In this document: piece after piece, positions 22,931 to 33,480 of the stretch
Layout of the letters: each line of letters begins with the position of its first letter
Numbering within the stretch: position 1 is the stretch's first letter
Notes under the pieces: model-generated
What the model was told of the DNA's origin: nothing
The model's input: only the letters and a program-made list of their open reading frames with translations
The model's database searches: none
Made by a program: the position numbers and the translations under genes
From: Heterohyrax brucei
Lineage: Eukaryota; Chordata; Mammalia; Hyracoidea; Procaviidae
Reading direction: 5' to 3'
DNA length: 64,000 nt
NCBI GenBank assembly: GCA_028571685.1
Contig: CM053148.1
Coordinates: 92,712,001 to 92,776,000, forward strand

Positions 22931-23265
22931 TATTTTTGTGTTTGTGAGTGTATATCATTGAGGAGAAGGATTTTTATATTTAAATGTTGGAATTTCAGAT
23001 AAGGGAAAATGGACTCTGTACTTAAAACTTTTGAATTTCAGATACTTTTGTTAAAAGCTTTGGGGAAAACTGTTGGAATGCAACATGACAAAAGTCATTA
23101 CGAAGATAATTATTTACTTAGCGAAAATTATGATTTTTTTTAACTTCATGGTAGTTCCTGAACACATAGCAAATAAACCAAGTAAAAATGCACGCCATAT
23201 CACCCTTGTTTAGTTTTTGGTGTCTTGTTGATTTCTTCTGTCTGCTGACTGTTATGTGGGTATAT
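22931..23265. other. No recognisable feature
   Basis: Spacer between the tRNA-Gly SINE and the GGNN microsatellite. Confidence 0.5.
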
Positions 23266-23269
23266 GGTT

Positions 23270-23440
23270 AAGTAGATAGAAAGATAGATGATAGAGAGAT
23301 AGATGATTGGATGGATGGATGGACGGACGGACGGACGGACGGACGGACGGACGGACGGGCGGGCGGACGGGCGGGCGGGCGGGCGGGCGGGCGGGTGGGC
23401 GGGTGGGTGGATGGATGGATGGATGGATGGATGGATGGAT
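23270..23440. repeat. Compound (GATA)/(GGAT)/(GGAC)/(GGCG) microsatellite
   Basis: A GATA-rich lead-in (23270-23305) passes into GGAT units, then about ten GGAC units, then GGGC units (about 23357-23409), then GGGT and GGAT again to 23440. The centre is CpG-rich and contains repeated GGG tracts separated by single bases. All long frames here are low-complexity artefacts. Confidence 0.95.
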
Positions 23441-23835
23441 TTAATTTCATAATGAAAAAGAAACTCCAAGAGCTCACTCTCAGTGGATATTTAATCGATT
23501 TCACTGGAAGATAAAATAAGTACACTCTTTGATTTCAGATTTATATTGAGAACATGCTACTACTTGTCTCCACACATTACGTGTGCATGTTAATAGATTG
23601 ATTCCTTTCTTAAAGAATGTTGTTAAAAATATCATTAATAGTGTTTAGAATTTGTAAAAGTTTCTCTAGCCAAAGCAGGAACTGTGATGTTTCATTTCTG
23701 AATTAAATAACCTACCTTAATATTCAGATAGAACATACTTAGTTTTTTGTTCAACTATCAGCCCTAATTCTTATGCTCTCTCAAAATTATATAAAGGAGT
23801 GAAAAAAAATCATTAAATATAAAACATGTAGTCCT
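23441..23835. other. No recognisable feature
   Basis: Unassigned AT-rich DNA. Confidence 0.5.
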
Positions 23836-23837
23836 CA

Positions 23838-23996
23838 GATGGAGCCCTGGTCGCACAGTGGTTAAGGGCCCATCTGCTAACCAAATGGTCCACAGATTGA
23901 ATCCACCAGCTACTCGCTGGAAATCCTATGGAGCAGTTCTATTCTGTCCTGTAGGGCCTCTGTGAGTCAGAATCAACTCAACAGCCACATGTTTAG
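23838..23996 (+). mobile_element. AfroSINE, full-length
   Basis: Sense copy 'atggagccctggtcgcacag' to 'gagtcagaatcaactcaaca'. Confidence 0.9.
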
Positions 23997-24014
23997 AATT
24001 CACGTAAAAGACAG

Positions 24015-24044
24015 CCAGCCAAGCCAAGTGCCGTCGAGTCGGTC
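24015..24044 (-). mobile_element. Tail-only SINE fragment (about 30 bp)
   Basis: The sequence 'gccaagccaagtgccgtcga' plus 'gtcgg' is only the end of the (CTTGG)-tail SINE. No clear target duplication is visible. Confidence 0.7.
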
Positions 24045-24101
24045 TATATTTGAAATTCTCATATTATATGACACAGTCTTGATTAGTTAACTTTTTAATA
24101 C

Positions 24102-24704
24102 TGCTGAGGATTGAATTGTGTCCCCCTAAGAATATGTGTAGTAATTTGGCTGGGCTGGGGTTGCCTGTATTCTGTGATTACCCACCACTGGGCAATTTTT
24201 TGATGCTGTGAATCCTAATCTCTGCCTGTGGTTAACAGAGTGGATTATGTTACAGAGGATTAGGGTGGGACTGTAAATCCCTTCATAAAGTCACCTGCTG
24301 CTCCACTGTAAAGGGAATTTCCCTGGAGTATGGCTTGCACCACCTTTTATTCTTCTATCCCACAAGGAATAAAAGGAAAGGGAAGCAAGCAGAGAGCTGG
24401 GTACCTCACACCATCAATAAAGCAACATTGGGAATAGAGCACGTCCTCATAGTCGGTTCCAACTTGACGGCACTTGGCTTGGCTTGGCTTCAGACATGAG
24501 GTTCCTGTGCCAGGATGCTTCCTGACTAAAGACTGATGCAACACAAGGATCTTCTTCCAGAGCCAAAAGGGGGAAACCTTCTCCCTGGAGCAGACATCCC
24601 GAATTTCGATTTGTAGCCTACTGGACAGTGTAAGATTAACTTTTTTTGTTAAAGCCATCCATTTGATGGCATTTTTGCTAAAGCAGTAGCAGATGGCTAA
24701 AACA
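24102..24704 (+). mobile_element. Solo LTR (MaLR/ERVL-like)
   Basis: The head 'tgctgaggattgaattgtg' and tail 'gatggctaaaaca' bound a TG...CA element flanked by aatac (24097-24101) and aatag (24705-24709), a 4/5 target duplication. The body ('tagggtgggactgtaaatcc', 'aggaataaaaggaaagggaa') matches the LTR at 3035-3484. A short SINE tail fragment is inserted at about 24453-24491. The 168-codon minus-strand frame across it is an LTR shadow, not a gene. Confidence 0.75.
24453..24491 (+). mobile_element. Tail-only SINE fragment inside LTR
   Basis: The sequence 'ttccaacttgacggcacttg' followed by GCTTG repeats interrupts LTR text that is continuous in related copies ('gtcctttggacc..gaggttcctg'). Confidence 0.7.
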
Positions 24705-24710
24705 AATAGC

Positions 24711-25236
24711 TTTATTGTTGTTAGGTGCTGTTGAATCGGTTCTGACTCATAGCGACCACATGAACAACAGAACAAAACACTGACTGGTCTTGTGCCATGT
24801 CCACAGTTGTTTTTATGCTTAAACCCGTTGTTGCAGCCACTGTGTGGATTCATCTCGTGAAAGGTCTTCCTCTTTTTCTCTGATGCTCCACTCTACCAAG
24901 CATGATGTCCTTCACCAGGGACTTATCTTTCCCAACAACATGTCCAAAGTATGTAAGATGCAGTCTTGCCATCTTTGCTTCCAAGGAGCACTCTGTACTT
25001 CTTCCAAAACAGGTATGTTTGCTCTTTTGGTGATCCATCATACATTCAGCATTCTTCTCCAACACTGCAATTCAAAGGCATCAATTCTTCTTTCTTCTTT
25101 GTTCATATTCCAGCTTTTGCATGCATATGATGCCATTGAAAATGCCATGGCTTGGGTCACGCACGTTTTAGTCCTCAAGGTAACATCTTTCTGAATACTT
25201 TGAAGAAGTCCTTTGCAGCAGATTTTCCCATAATGG
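24711..25236 (-). mobile_element. RTE/BovB-type LINE 3' end, copy 3
   Basis: The antisense copy opens with the tail 'ttgttgttaggtgctgttga'. The minus-strand frame at 25065-24850 reads 'RLHLTYFGHVVGKDKSL' then 'DIMLGRVEHQRKRGRPFTR', the best-preserved RTE protein end in the window. It is truncated upstream at about 25236, so it is a 5'-truncated pseudogene copy. Confidence 0.85.
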
Positions 25237-25330
25237 CTTTACTGGGACAATTTATATACATAAAATACACATACAGATTTTCCCATAAAAGCTTTATGGG
25301 GGCAATTTATATACATAAAATCCATATAAA
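25220..25330. repeat. Two-copy tandem duplication, 55-bp period
   Basis: 'agattttcccata' occurs at 25220 and 25275, each followed by 'gctttat/c.ggg..caatttatatacataaaat'. The first copy begins inside the RTE 3' fragment, so the duplication arose after insertion. Confidence 0.8.
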
Positions 25331-25364
25331 CATGAACAATTTAATGATACTTTGTATATTTATA

Positions 25365-25535
25365 GAAATTATGGTGGCATAGTAGTTAAGAGCTTGGCTG
25401 CTAGTCAATAGATCGGCAGTTTTAATCCACCAGGCACACGTTGGCAACCCTATGGGGCAATTCTACTCTGTCCTGTAGGGTTGCTATGAGTTGGAATCTA
25501 CTCAAAGGCAATGAGTTTGGGTTTTTCTGGTTTAG
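25365..25535 (+). mobile_element. AfroSINE, full-length
   Basis: Sense copy 'gaaattatggtggcatagta' to 'tgagttggaatctactcaaa' with a T-rich tail. Confidence 0.88.
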
Positions 25536-26770
25536 TATATTTACAGTCATCACTGTCATTGAATGTTTGAGTATTTTCATCTATTCCATCATTTTAAAAA
25601 TCAAACTGTTTATCTATTTGCAGTCATTGTCCATCACACACTCTGCTCCCTCTCTCCTTCTTTATTAGCCCTAAGCAATGATTAATGTATTTTCTGTCTC
25701 AATAGTTCAGCCTGTTCTTGACATTTCACTTAAGTTTGAGTTTACACAACTCTCTTAATTTACAGGAATAGATACTTTTTGCTTCACTTGCTTGTATTTC
25801 AAGTTTTTTATCACTTTGGTACCTGTTTGTATTTGGAATACATAATAATTTTTGCTGCTTTCCTTAAAGTCATCATGGCTTATACTCTTTACATGGTAAA
25901 TATTATATAACTGATTACGTTCAGTGTTAGTAATTATCCAGTATGAAGATTTGGGATGAAAACACCCCAGTAGATATCTCTTCAACAGCCAAAAGATAAA
26001 AGAAAAAGAAAACTGTCTGAGTTACTATCTCCATTAAAAATGTGAATAATTTGTTGTTCTCTTTTGACTTCATTACCTAGATTCAACCTGTCTTTGCCGG
26101 TTTTCCGTGTCCACTCTTTGTTCCAACAGCGGAGTCATGGTGATTAAGTTGGAGGCTGTGCATGGAGTTACTCACATCACCCTCTTATAAATTCCAGTGT
26201 TACTGTTATCACTGATGAATACCTGAGCTTTCAATACCGTAGCCTGAAATTGAGCTCAAAAGAGGAAATCATTTTTTTGAAAAGACCATCCACTCTAAAT
26301 CAAGTTGGTTATGTACAATCTTGTGCATCCTAGAGGAGGCAGTCATGCATTCATCTTTGGGGAATTAATACATATATTGGATAGGATTTTGACTACTCTG
26401 CCTATGATGCTTTTGCCAGGGCCTCCAGAGTAACTGGAATTCTACAAAGGTTCCTTTTGAAACAAAGAAATGACTTATGGTAAAGAATTTTGACCATAGA
26501 GAAATCAAAATACAGAATCTGCTATATATCCCCTAGAACTTACTGGTCTGATAGAATATGGAATTAAATTTTAGCTGAAATGCCAGCCTGTAGCTGGTGT
26601 CCTGCAAGGTATGGATCTTTTCATCCAGAATACAGCATAAATTTTGAAGTAATACAAGATATATGATGTGGTGTCTCAAATATCTAGAACGCCCAAGAGA
26701 AAAAGAAACAACGTCACTCGGAATCACTTTCTGGAACCCATTTGAGAATTTTATGCCTCCTACCTTTGTG
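25536..26770. other. No recognisable feature
   Basis: About 1.2 kb of unassigned DNA. Confidence 0.5.
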
Positions 26771-26771
26771 A

Positions 26772-26820
26772 CATACAGGGTTACTATGAATTGGAGTCAG
26801 TTTGACAACAACAGGCTTGA
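26772..26820 (+). mobile_element. AfroSINE tail-half fragment
   Basis: The stretch 'tacagggttactatgaattg' to 'tttgacaacaacaggctt' is the last third only. Confidence 0.6.
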
Positions 26821-27355
26821 CCCTTGCAACGTTGTCTATGGATCCTGGTTCCTGAGTAGGGTGGAGCGTGAGGGCGTGAGCTTTATACCTGTACATACAA
26901 TCCAAATTTCCCACACTCTAAAAAAGTAAAACCTGAGAAAGCCAGAGACTTCGTAAGGTAAAAATCTGTCAAAGAAGGAAAGCCTCAATTTTTTTCTTTT
27001 CTGCTGAAAGGAGAAATAGAAAAGTGGGAAGACCATACCCCGCCAAAGCCAGAAAACAAGGCAGTCCCACGGAGCCCTGCTTCTCACAAGCTTCACTGTA
27101 CTGCGACTCCACTCACAAAATCTGGGGCTGGATCTTGATTATGCATCCAACAGTCCATGATTATCATGAGAAGCTAAGGCTACGGAAACAATGTGTGACA
27201 GGAGACAATGCTTTTGCAACTTCAGTCCTTCAGACTGTGCCTCTGCATGGTGGTGCGAGCAGATAAGCGGTGGAATCACATAATATGATGAGTAGAGCTT
27301 AGGTACAGGCAAGCCACCTAGGTGTGCAGAACTGCTGGTCAAGGATATAAGAAGT
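26821..27355. other. No recognisable feature
   Basis: Unassigned; several overlapping short frames but no domain. Confidence 0.45.
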
Positions 27356-27357
27356 GT

Positions 27358-27555
27358 TGAATACTGGTATAATAACAGTTGCCTTCAAGTCCATTCTGAC
27401 TTGTCACATCCCCCTGTGTGTCAGAGTAGCACTGTGCTTCATAGGGTTTTCAAAGACTGGATTTTTTGGAAGTAGATTACCAAGTCTTTCTTCTGAGGTC
27501 CTTCTGGGTAGATTTGGATATTCAGCCTTAGCCTTAACCATCTATGTCTCACATT
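27358..27555 (-). mobile_element. AfroSINE, alternative subtype
   Basis: Antisense copy with 'ttgccttcaagtccattctg', 'tgtcagagtagcactgtgct' and a distinct middle 'ttccgag'-like block ('cttctgaggtccttctgggt'). Less similar to the common SINE than its neighbours. Confidence 0.65.
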
Positions 27556-28474
27556 CCAAATATTGAATAGATTGGAGAAAAGCCAAATGGTTTGTATTCC
27601 TTATAATGTCAAAATCAGCTGTAACAGTATAGACAATATCTTGTTCCATGAATTATCATTTGATGGTTTGTAGAGATTGTAGTCTACAACCACACTAAAG
27701 TGACAACGTGGTCTTAGTGTTGGACACGTGAAGATCAGAATGGACAGTGAGAATTGTAGTACCATCTACCCTAGATCTGGTCAGAACACTTTTGAATTAA
27801 CATGCAACTTCTTGAAATCACTTGCTGTATTCAGATAGCTTTCTACTTCAAGCAACTGAAGATTTCTGCATTCCTCTTCCCAAGAGCATTCCCAGCCCCA
27901 TAAGACGAGACTCTGCCATACTCAAGTACAGTCTGAAATTGTGCTTACATTCATTCCTCTGGGTCTACTCATTAACCAACAAGGCTTGAGTCAGTAGAAA
28001 ACACCCAGCCTGCCAACTTCCTATGAAGAAGTTCTGATGTGTCTTACACAATTTTTCTAAGTTTGCAATGAGACTGAGCCCTACTTACTCCCAGTATTGC
28101 TCCTAGTCAACAGAATTTGTATTAATTTTTCTCCCTTTAATGTATGACAACGTCCACTCCCTCACTCACGGTTTCTAAAATCACTAAATAAACTATCTGA
28201 ACTCAAGCCTTCTTCCAGTGTCTGCTTTGTTGTAGGAATCCAACAAAAAGTTTCTGTTCAGAATTATGTACACACTTTGTATAATTAGCTTTACTGTTTT
28301 ATTGAAAGAAACTGTGTGATCTAGTTTTGAGAATCAATATTCATTAATTCAGGTTCATCAATCATCAGTAATGATTCAGTTCAACATCCAAAAGCAATAC
28401 TATTCCTTGAGAGACTAGGGTAGTGGATGACTCTAAATCTCCATGCAGAAGACCTCAGTATTGCAGTTAGCAAG
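27556..28474. other. Unassigned; possible old LTR end near 28180-28255
   Basis: The stretch 'ctaaataaactatctgaac' followed by 'tcttccagtgtctgctttgt' has the layout of an LTR R-U5 end (polyadenylation signal then a pyrimidine/GT stretch), but I could not find the other end or a target duplication. Confidence 0.35.
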
Positions 28475-28667
28475 TGTGGTAGTCAGAATAGTAATCCTCC
28501 CACCAAAGATGTCTATGTACTATTTCCAGAGACCTGTGAAGGAATTACATTTTAGGACAAAAGAGAATTAACGTACCAGATGGAATTGAGTTTGCTAATC
28601 AGCTGACCTTAAAATTGGGAGGTTTTCCTGGATTGTCTGATTGGAGTGAATGTAACAACCAGCTCCC

Positions 28668-28835
28668 CCTCCCAAAAAAAAACTACTGCTGTTGAGTCAG
28701 TTCCTATAATAGTACCTGTATCGTACAGATTAGAACTGTTCTATAGAGCTTCCAAGGAGCACCTGGTGGATTCAAACTGCCAAACTCTTAATTAGTAGAT
28801 ATAGCCCTTGAGCACTGTGCCACCAGGATTTCCGG
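28668..28835 (-). mobile_element. AfroSINE nested in LTR
   Basis: Antisense copy with a long A/C tail, body 'aaggagcacctggtggattc' and head 'ccaccaggatttcc'. Confidence 0.88.
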
Positions 28836-29129
28836 TGTAATCACAGGGACTCTTAAATGTGGAACAGGGGAAAAAGTGTCAGTATCCAAGTAATGCTATA
28901 TCAGAAGGAACTTGAACAGAAATGCAAAGTTTGAGGATGGAAACAAACCACAAGCTAAAACATTCAGAAAGCTGAAAGAAGTTGGAAAAGAGAAGCAAAC
29001 AGATTGCCTCCTAGCACATACAAAAAGGAATGTAGCTATACCAGCTCTTTGATTTGAGCCCACAGATACACTTTTTAGACTTCTGATGAACCATAGTAAA
29101 TTTGTATTATTATAAGCCACTAAGTTTGT

Positions 29130-29308
29130 GACGGAGCCCTGGTGGCATAGTGGCTAAGACCTCAGCTACTAAACAAAATGTCAGTCATTTACATGTCATT
29201 TACATCCACCAGCTTCTTGGAAGCCCCATGGAGCAGTTCTACAATGTCCCCTATAGGGTCGCTATGAGTTGGAATGGACTTGAGAGCAATTATAATAACA
29301 ACAAGTTG
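29130..29308 (+). mobile_element. AfroSINE nested in LTR
   Basis: Sense copy 'acggagccctggtggcatag' to 'gagttggaatggacttgaga' with an (AAC)-type tail. It contains a repeated 'catttacat' in its middle. Confidence 0.88.
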
Positions 29309-29315
29309 GTGATAA

Positions 29316-29530
29316 AGAAACGTGGTGGTACCGTGGTTAAGTGCTTGGCTTCTAACAAGAAAATCAGTGGTTAGAACCCACCAGTCACTTCACAAGAGAA
29401 CAATGTGGCCATCTGCTTCCCTAAAGATTTACAACCATGGAAACCGTATGAGAAGTTACACTCTGTCCTGTAGGGTCACTGTGAGTTGGAATCCACTTGA
29501 TGGCAACAGGTTTAGTTTCAGGTTTGGAAG
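29316..29530 (+). mobile_element. AfroSINE, inserted-middle subtype, nested in LTR
   Basis: Sense copy with an extra block of about 40 bp ('caatgtggccatctgcttcc', 'taaagatttacaaccatgg') between the B-box region and the tail half. About 205 bp in all. Confidence 0.87.
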
Positions 29531-29689
29531 TTTACAATAATTTCTTACAGCAGCAATAGAAAATGAACACAGTAAGTTTAAATCTACATTAAATAAAAAC
29601 AAAGATCTAGAAATATTTTGTGGCTTCAGAGTCAGTGTCATATATACTTATTACATACTGACATATATGCATATCACTTACACTAAGTT

Positions 29690-29735
29690 TTTTATATATT
29701 CATATATATGTATAGTTTTGTTTTTTTTTTCTCCC
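29690..29735. repeat. TA-rich and poly(T) run
   Basis: An (AT)-rich stretch ('tatatattcatatatatg') followed by a T-run at 29719-29731. Confidence 0.8.
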
Positions 29736-29747
29736 TGCTACTTTAGA

Positions 29748-29908
29748 AGTAAAAACCCTGGTTGCTTAGTGGTTAAGAGCTATGGCTGCTGAACAAACTG
29801 TTGGTAATTCAAATCCACCAGGTGCTCCTTGGAAATGCTACGGAAGCTCTACTCTATCCTACAAGGTCACTATGAGTCTAATTTGACTCAACAGAAATGG
29901 ATTTGTTG
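29748..29908 (+). mobile_element. AfroSINE
   Basis: Sense copy 'taaaaaccctggttgcttag' to 'gtctaatttgactcaacag'. Confidence 0.85.
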
Positions 29909-29928
29909 CTGTGATTATTACAGAGGTG

Positions 29929-30078
29929 GGAACCCTGGTGGCTCAGTGACTAAGAGCTTGCCAGCTAACCGAAGTTTAGCGGTTCAAATCTACCCTCTGC
30001 TCTTTGAAAATCTTATAGGGAATTTCTACATATAGGGTATGAGACAGCTGAACAGCAACAGTTTATTTTTATTATCAA
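29929..30078 (+). mobile_element. AfroSINE, diverged
   Basis: Sense copy 'gggaaccctggtggctcagt' with a shortened 3' half ('ggtatgagacagctgaacag'). Confidence 0.78.
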
Positions 30079-30216
30079 TATCATTATAGAATTAGGAGAG
30101 AAATAAGCATCCATAAGGGTAGAGATAAAAATCTAACAGAGAAAGTAACTTTGTCAGGCAACCAAGTAAAAATAATGCTGTGACAGGTATGAGATTGAAT
30201 GGATCTCTAACTGAAA

Positions 30217-30378
30217 CTCAAAACCCACTGCTGTTGACTTGATTCTGACTCATAGTGACCCCACAGGTCAGAGTAGAACTGTCTCATAGAGTTTCCAAGG
30301 AGCACCTGGGGGATTTGAGCTACTGATTTTTCAGTTAGCAGTGGTAGCACTTAACCAATATGCCACCAGCATTTCCTG
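30217..30378 (-). mobile_element. AfroSINE, full-length
   Basis: Antisense copy, tail 'aaaacccactgctgttgac', head 'ccaccagcatttcc'. Confidence 0.9.
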
Positions 30379-30383
30379 TCTCT

Positions 30384-30541
30384 AGCTACCCAGTGCCACT
30401 GAGTTGATTCAGACTCATAGTGACCCTATAGACAGAGTAGAACTGTCCCAAGAGTTTCCAACGAACACCTGGAGGATTTGAACTGCTGATCTTTTGGTTA
30501 GCAGATGTAGTGTTTAGCTGCTATGCCACCAGGGTTTGCCC
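30384..30541 (-). mobile_element. AfroSINE, full-length
   Basis: Second antisense copy in tandem, 'cagtgccactgagttgattc' to 'gccaccagggtttgcc'. Confidence 0.9.
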
Positions 30542-30608
30542 GTCTCTAACTAGGTATTATATATTCTTTATAGTGGAATAACTTTTCTTGTTGGCTTCTT
30601 AGTCATCT

Positions 30609-31033
30609 TGTACTAGTCAAACAGAACTACTATGAGTGGATGATTGTAACAAAGAAAAGTTTATTCTGACATATCCCAGTATTCAGGAGAAGGCATTCTG
30701 TGGGCTCTGGAGGAAGCTCCTAACTTTAGTCTGAGACCATCTCGGCTTGTGACTCTCAGGTCTGAAGGACATGTCTACTCTATGTGCTGCCTTTTTGATG
30801 ATACGAGATCCCTAAATCTCTCAACTAGTTTCTTTCCTAAAGAGATTTCTGCAAGGCACAAAACAATCTGAACAATTGAATCCTGCCCCACCAACACAAC
30901 TGCCCCCATCTTCCTTCATTAACATCACAGAGGCAGGATTTACAACGTGGAGGAACAACACACAATACCAGGAACCATGGCCCAGTCAAACCTTCACATA
31001 CATGTTTTGGGGAACACAGTTCAGTCCATGACA
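30609..31033 (-). mobile_element. Solo LTR (MaLR/ERVL-like)
   Basis: Plus-strand ends are 'tgtactagtcaaacagaac' and 'cacagttcagtccatgaca', matching the antisense LTR at 58788. The 'agtttattct' near 30659 is the reverse of the polyadenylation signal, and 'ggctctggaggaagctccta' is shared with the other antisense copy. A target duplication was not identified. Confidence 0.7.
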
Positions 31034-31963
31034 GCCTCCTAAATATGTTGCCGTATTCCAGATATAATAAATGATATTTTTACTTATTTTACATGATCAG
31101 CTACTTATTATCCATATTCACTTACAAGATTATTTATTACTGTATCTTAACACACCATTGAGAAATGAGTGGAATAAAGTTTCATTTTTTTGATACAATG
31201 GATAGCTACATTTTGGGGGGGGAAGTCTTTCTTTGAATAAGCAGAAAGACATGTACTATTTAGGACTCATTTAATAGGCTCTAAGTCTGAAAGTCACTGA
31301 TTCACTAAAGATACTCATTCTTTCTTGATCTCACACTCTTTGGAAGGCAGTGTTGGTATAAAGCTTCATTCTCATACTAAAGCAGCACAATCAGGCATGG
31401 TACTTCTAAGCTCCAAGAGATTATTTCAGTCAGTTAATTCCCCTCAGGATTTATATTCTAGATTGATCGTATCTGCAGTCCCTTGAAAGCGGTATTAAAT
31501 TTCAAGGCACAAACATTTAGCCCATCAATGTATCAATTAGTTAATAGCCTTTTCAGGAGAGTGACCCAACTGATCCATATATTTTAGCTAATTGAATCTT
31601 CAAAGAAATCAGTACATTGTTTGTAATAATGTGCGAAGTGATTAAACGAGAAGGCACAATTAAACTGGGAGTATTTTCAGCATTTCACACAGACAGTTGA
31701 TCATTTGCTTCAAAGTTTAAACTTGAGAAGGAGTCAGGATGTAGCTTACGTTCGGTTCATATGAATAATTTCCACATTTATTGATTAGCAAAACATTTTA
31801 TTATAAAAACAAACAAATGATGGCCAATCACATGTTTATAGGGTCACAGACACAGATTTTGAAAACAGCTTCTTTTGTTTGATATGGCAAACAAGCATGA
31901 CAGGTGAGTTAAGCCAGACACAATTTCATTTTAATATGTATCCTGAGTGGTGGTGGCCAGTCA
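31034..31963. other. No recognisable feature
   Basis: Unassigned sequence; a G-run lies at 31215-31221. Confidence 0.5.
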
Positions 31964-31964
31964 A

Positions 31965-32128
31965 GGGAGGAAGCCACTGCCATTGAGTCGATGCTGACTC
32001 GTAGCAACCCTATAGCACAGAGTAAAACTGCCCCAGGGAGTTTCCAAGGAGTGCTTGGCAGATTTGAACTGCTGACTTTTTGGTTAGCTGCCATAGCACT
32101 TAACCACTACACCATCAGGGTGTGCCTT
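31965..32128 (-). mobile_element. AfroSINE, full-length
   Basis: Antisense copy 'ccactgccattgagtcgatg' to 'accactacaccatcagggtg', among the better preserved (keeps the CpG of 'gtcgatg'). Confidence 0.9.
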
Positions 32129-32985
32129 ACTGTTTCCTCCAATGGAGGAATAGATAAATAAATAACCCCACATGAAATCCAGAAAACATGTCAAGTATAT
32201 AGAAGAATTTAGTACGTATGGTAAAAAAAACAAAAACAAAAAGCCTTAAGAAACCATCTATTTCTTCTCTCTTAATATGAGTTAGAAGCATAGGTCTGCT
32301 AAGGAAAATGACAGAATAATTCTACACACAGATACAGAAATAGATTTCAATAAGAAAGACACCAAAAAGATAGGATAATTAAAATTTGCAGCGTACTAGT
32401 GGGGAGAAAGAAAATCTTGAGTGCAGAAAAATAACTTAAGTTTTGTTCTCATTTTGTAAGAAAAAATAGGGGAACACAGTTGATAAGAGATTGTAGAAGG
32501 GAGAAGAATGAAGATCTAAATTAGAACCATGCACAGCTAACTTTCAGTATACATCTTTGAAGTGTAAAAACGATACAAATTTGAAATTCTAATTTTCTCT
32601 TGCAAATAGATTCCAAATGAAAACACTTGTTTTTCAGTGTGTTTTAATATGCAAGTCTTTTTTTTTTTTTAGGAGAAAACCTTTATTACGCTGAAGGTAG
32701 ATATTAAGCAAATCATGAAATAAACTAGGAAATAATTAATATTTTGTTCTTACTGTTAATTATTTCCTGGGATAGAAACATTTTCCCATTAATTTTATTT
32801 TTCAGTTAGCTACAGGGCCTCAGGTAGCTTCTGAGAGTTAAGATTACTAAATATTGCTTCTCTTCAAAAGCCATCAGTCCTGCATTTTAAGTACTACAGT
32901 CTTGCTTTACACTTTTGGAAAATACTGGAAAAAAGAAATGAATTAGAGCAAGTGGAAGTGGAAGTGGCTTAATGAACTACGCTAC
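32129..32985. other. No recognisable feature
   Basis: AT-rich unassigned DNA with A- and T-runs near 32225 and 32660. Confidence 0.5.
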
Positions 32986-33480
32986 CCACCAGCCATCAAC
33001 CATCAGCCACCATTTACTAATTCACCATCTACACCCATCCACCATCCACCACCCATAGTCAACCATCCATCAGCCATCAGCCACCAGACACCATCCACCA
33101 ACCACCAAATACCACCCACCTTCCACCATCCACCAACCACCAAATACCACCCACCTTCCACCATCCACCAACCACCAAATACCACCCACCTTCCACCATC
33201 AACCATGTACCCATCTGCCATCTACCATCCGCCATCAATCATCCACCATCTACCCATCCACCAGCCACCAGCCCCATCCCCCATCTATCCATCTACCATT
33301 TATCCATCCACCATCCACCATCCACCATCTATCCACCATTTACCATTTATTCATCCACCATCCACCATCTATCCACCCACCCTTTACCATTTATCCATCC
33401 ACCATCCACCATCTATCTATCCACCATCCACCGTGCACCATCCGCCATCCGTCATTCACCAACCACCAACCACCTTCCAC
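32986..33480. repeat. CCA/CAT-rich minisatellite
   Basis: About 500 bp built from CCACCAT, CCATCCA and CATCTATCCA motifs. It contains three exact 35-bp units at 33091-33125, 33126-33160 and 33161-33195, and a less regular array of about 40-60 bp units after 33290 ('tttatccatccaccatccac'). Long frames across it are low complexity. Confidence 0.95.

Larger units (their letters stand above)
28475..29571 (+). mobile_element. Solo LTR (MaLR-like), split by three SINEs
   Basis: The LTR starts 'tgtggtagtcagaatagtaa', is broken at 28668 by an antisense SINE, continues 28838-29128 ('cacagggactcttaaatgtg' to 'agccactaagtttgtg'), and after two sense SINEs ends 'ttacagcagcaatagaaaat' plus 'gaacaca'. The flanks are gcaag (28470-28474) and gtaag (29572-29576), a 4/5 duplication. 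No retroviral genes are present. Confidence 0.72.

Noticed and set aside
23200..23525. Pro/Arg/Ala/Ser/His repeat frames
   Set aside because: Produced by the GGNN microsatellite.
24347..24853. 168-codon minus-strand frame
   Set aside because: It covers an LTR, a SINE tail scrap and an RTE end, so it is a chance frame across three transposons.
28180..28255. Additional LTR ending near an AATAAA
   Set aside because: Only one end looks LTR-like; no start, partner or target duplication found, so it is listed only as a possibility.
33091..33195. Possible CRISPR-like repeats (35-bp units)
   Set aside because: The units touch each other without spacers and the setting is mammalian; it is a minisatellite.
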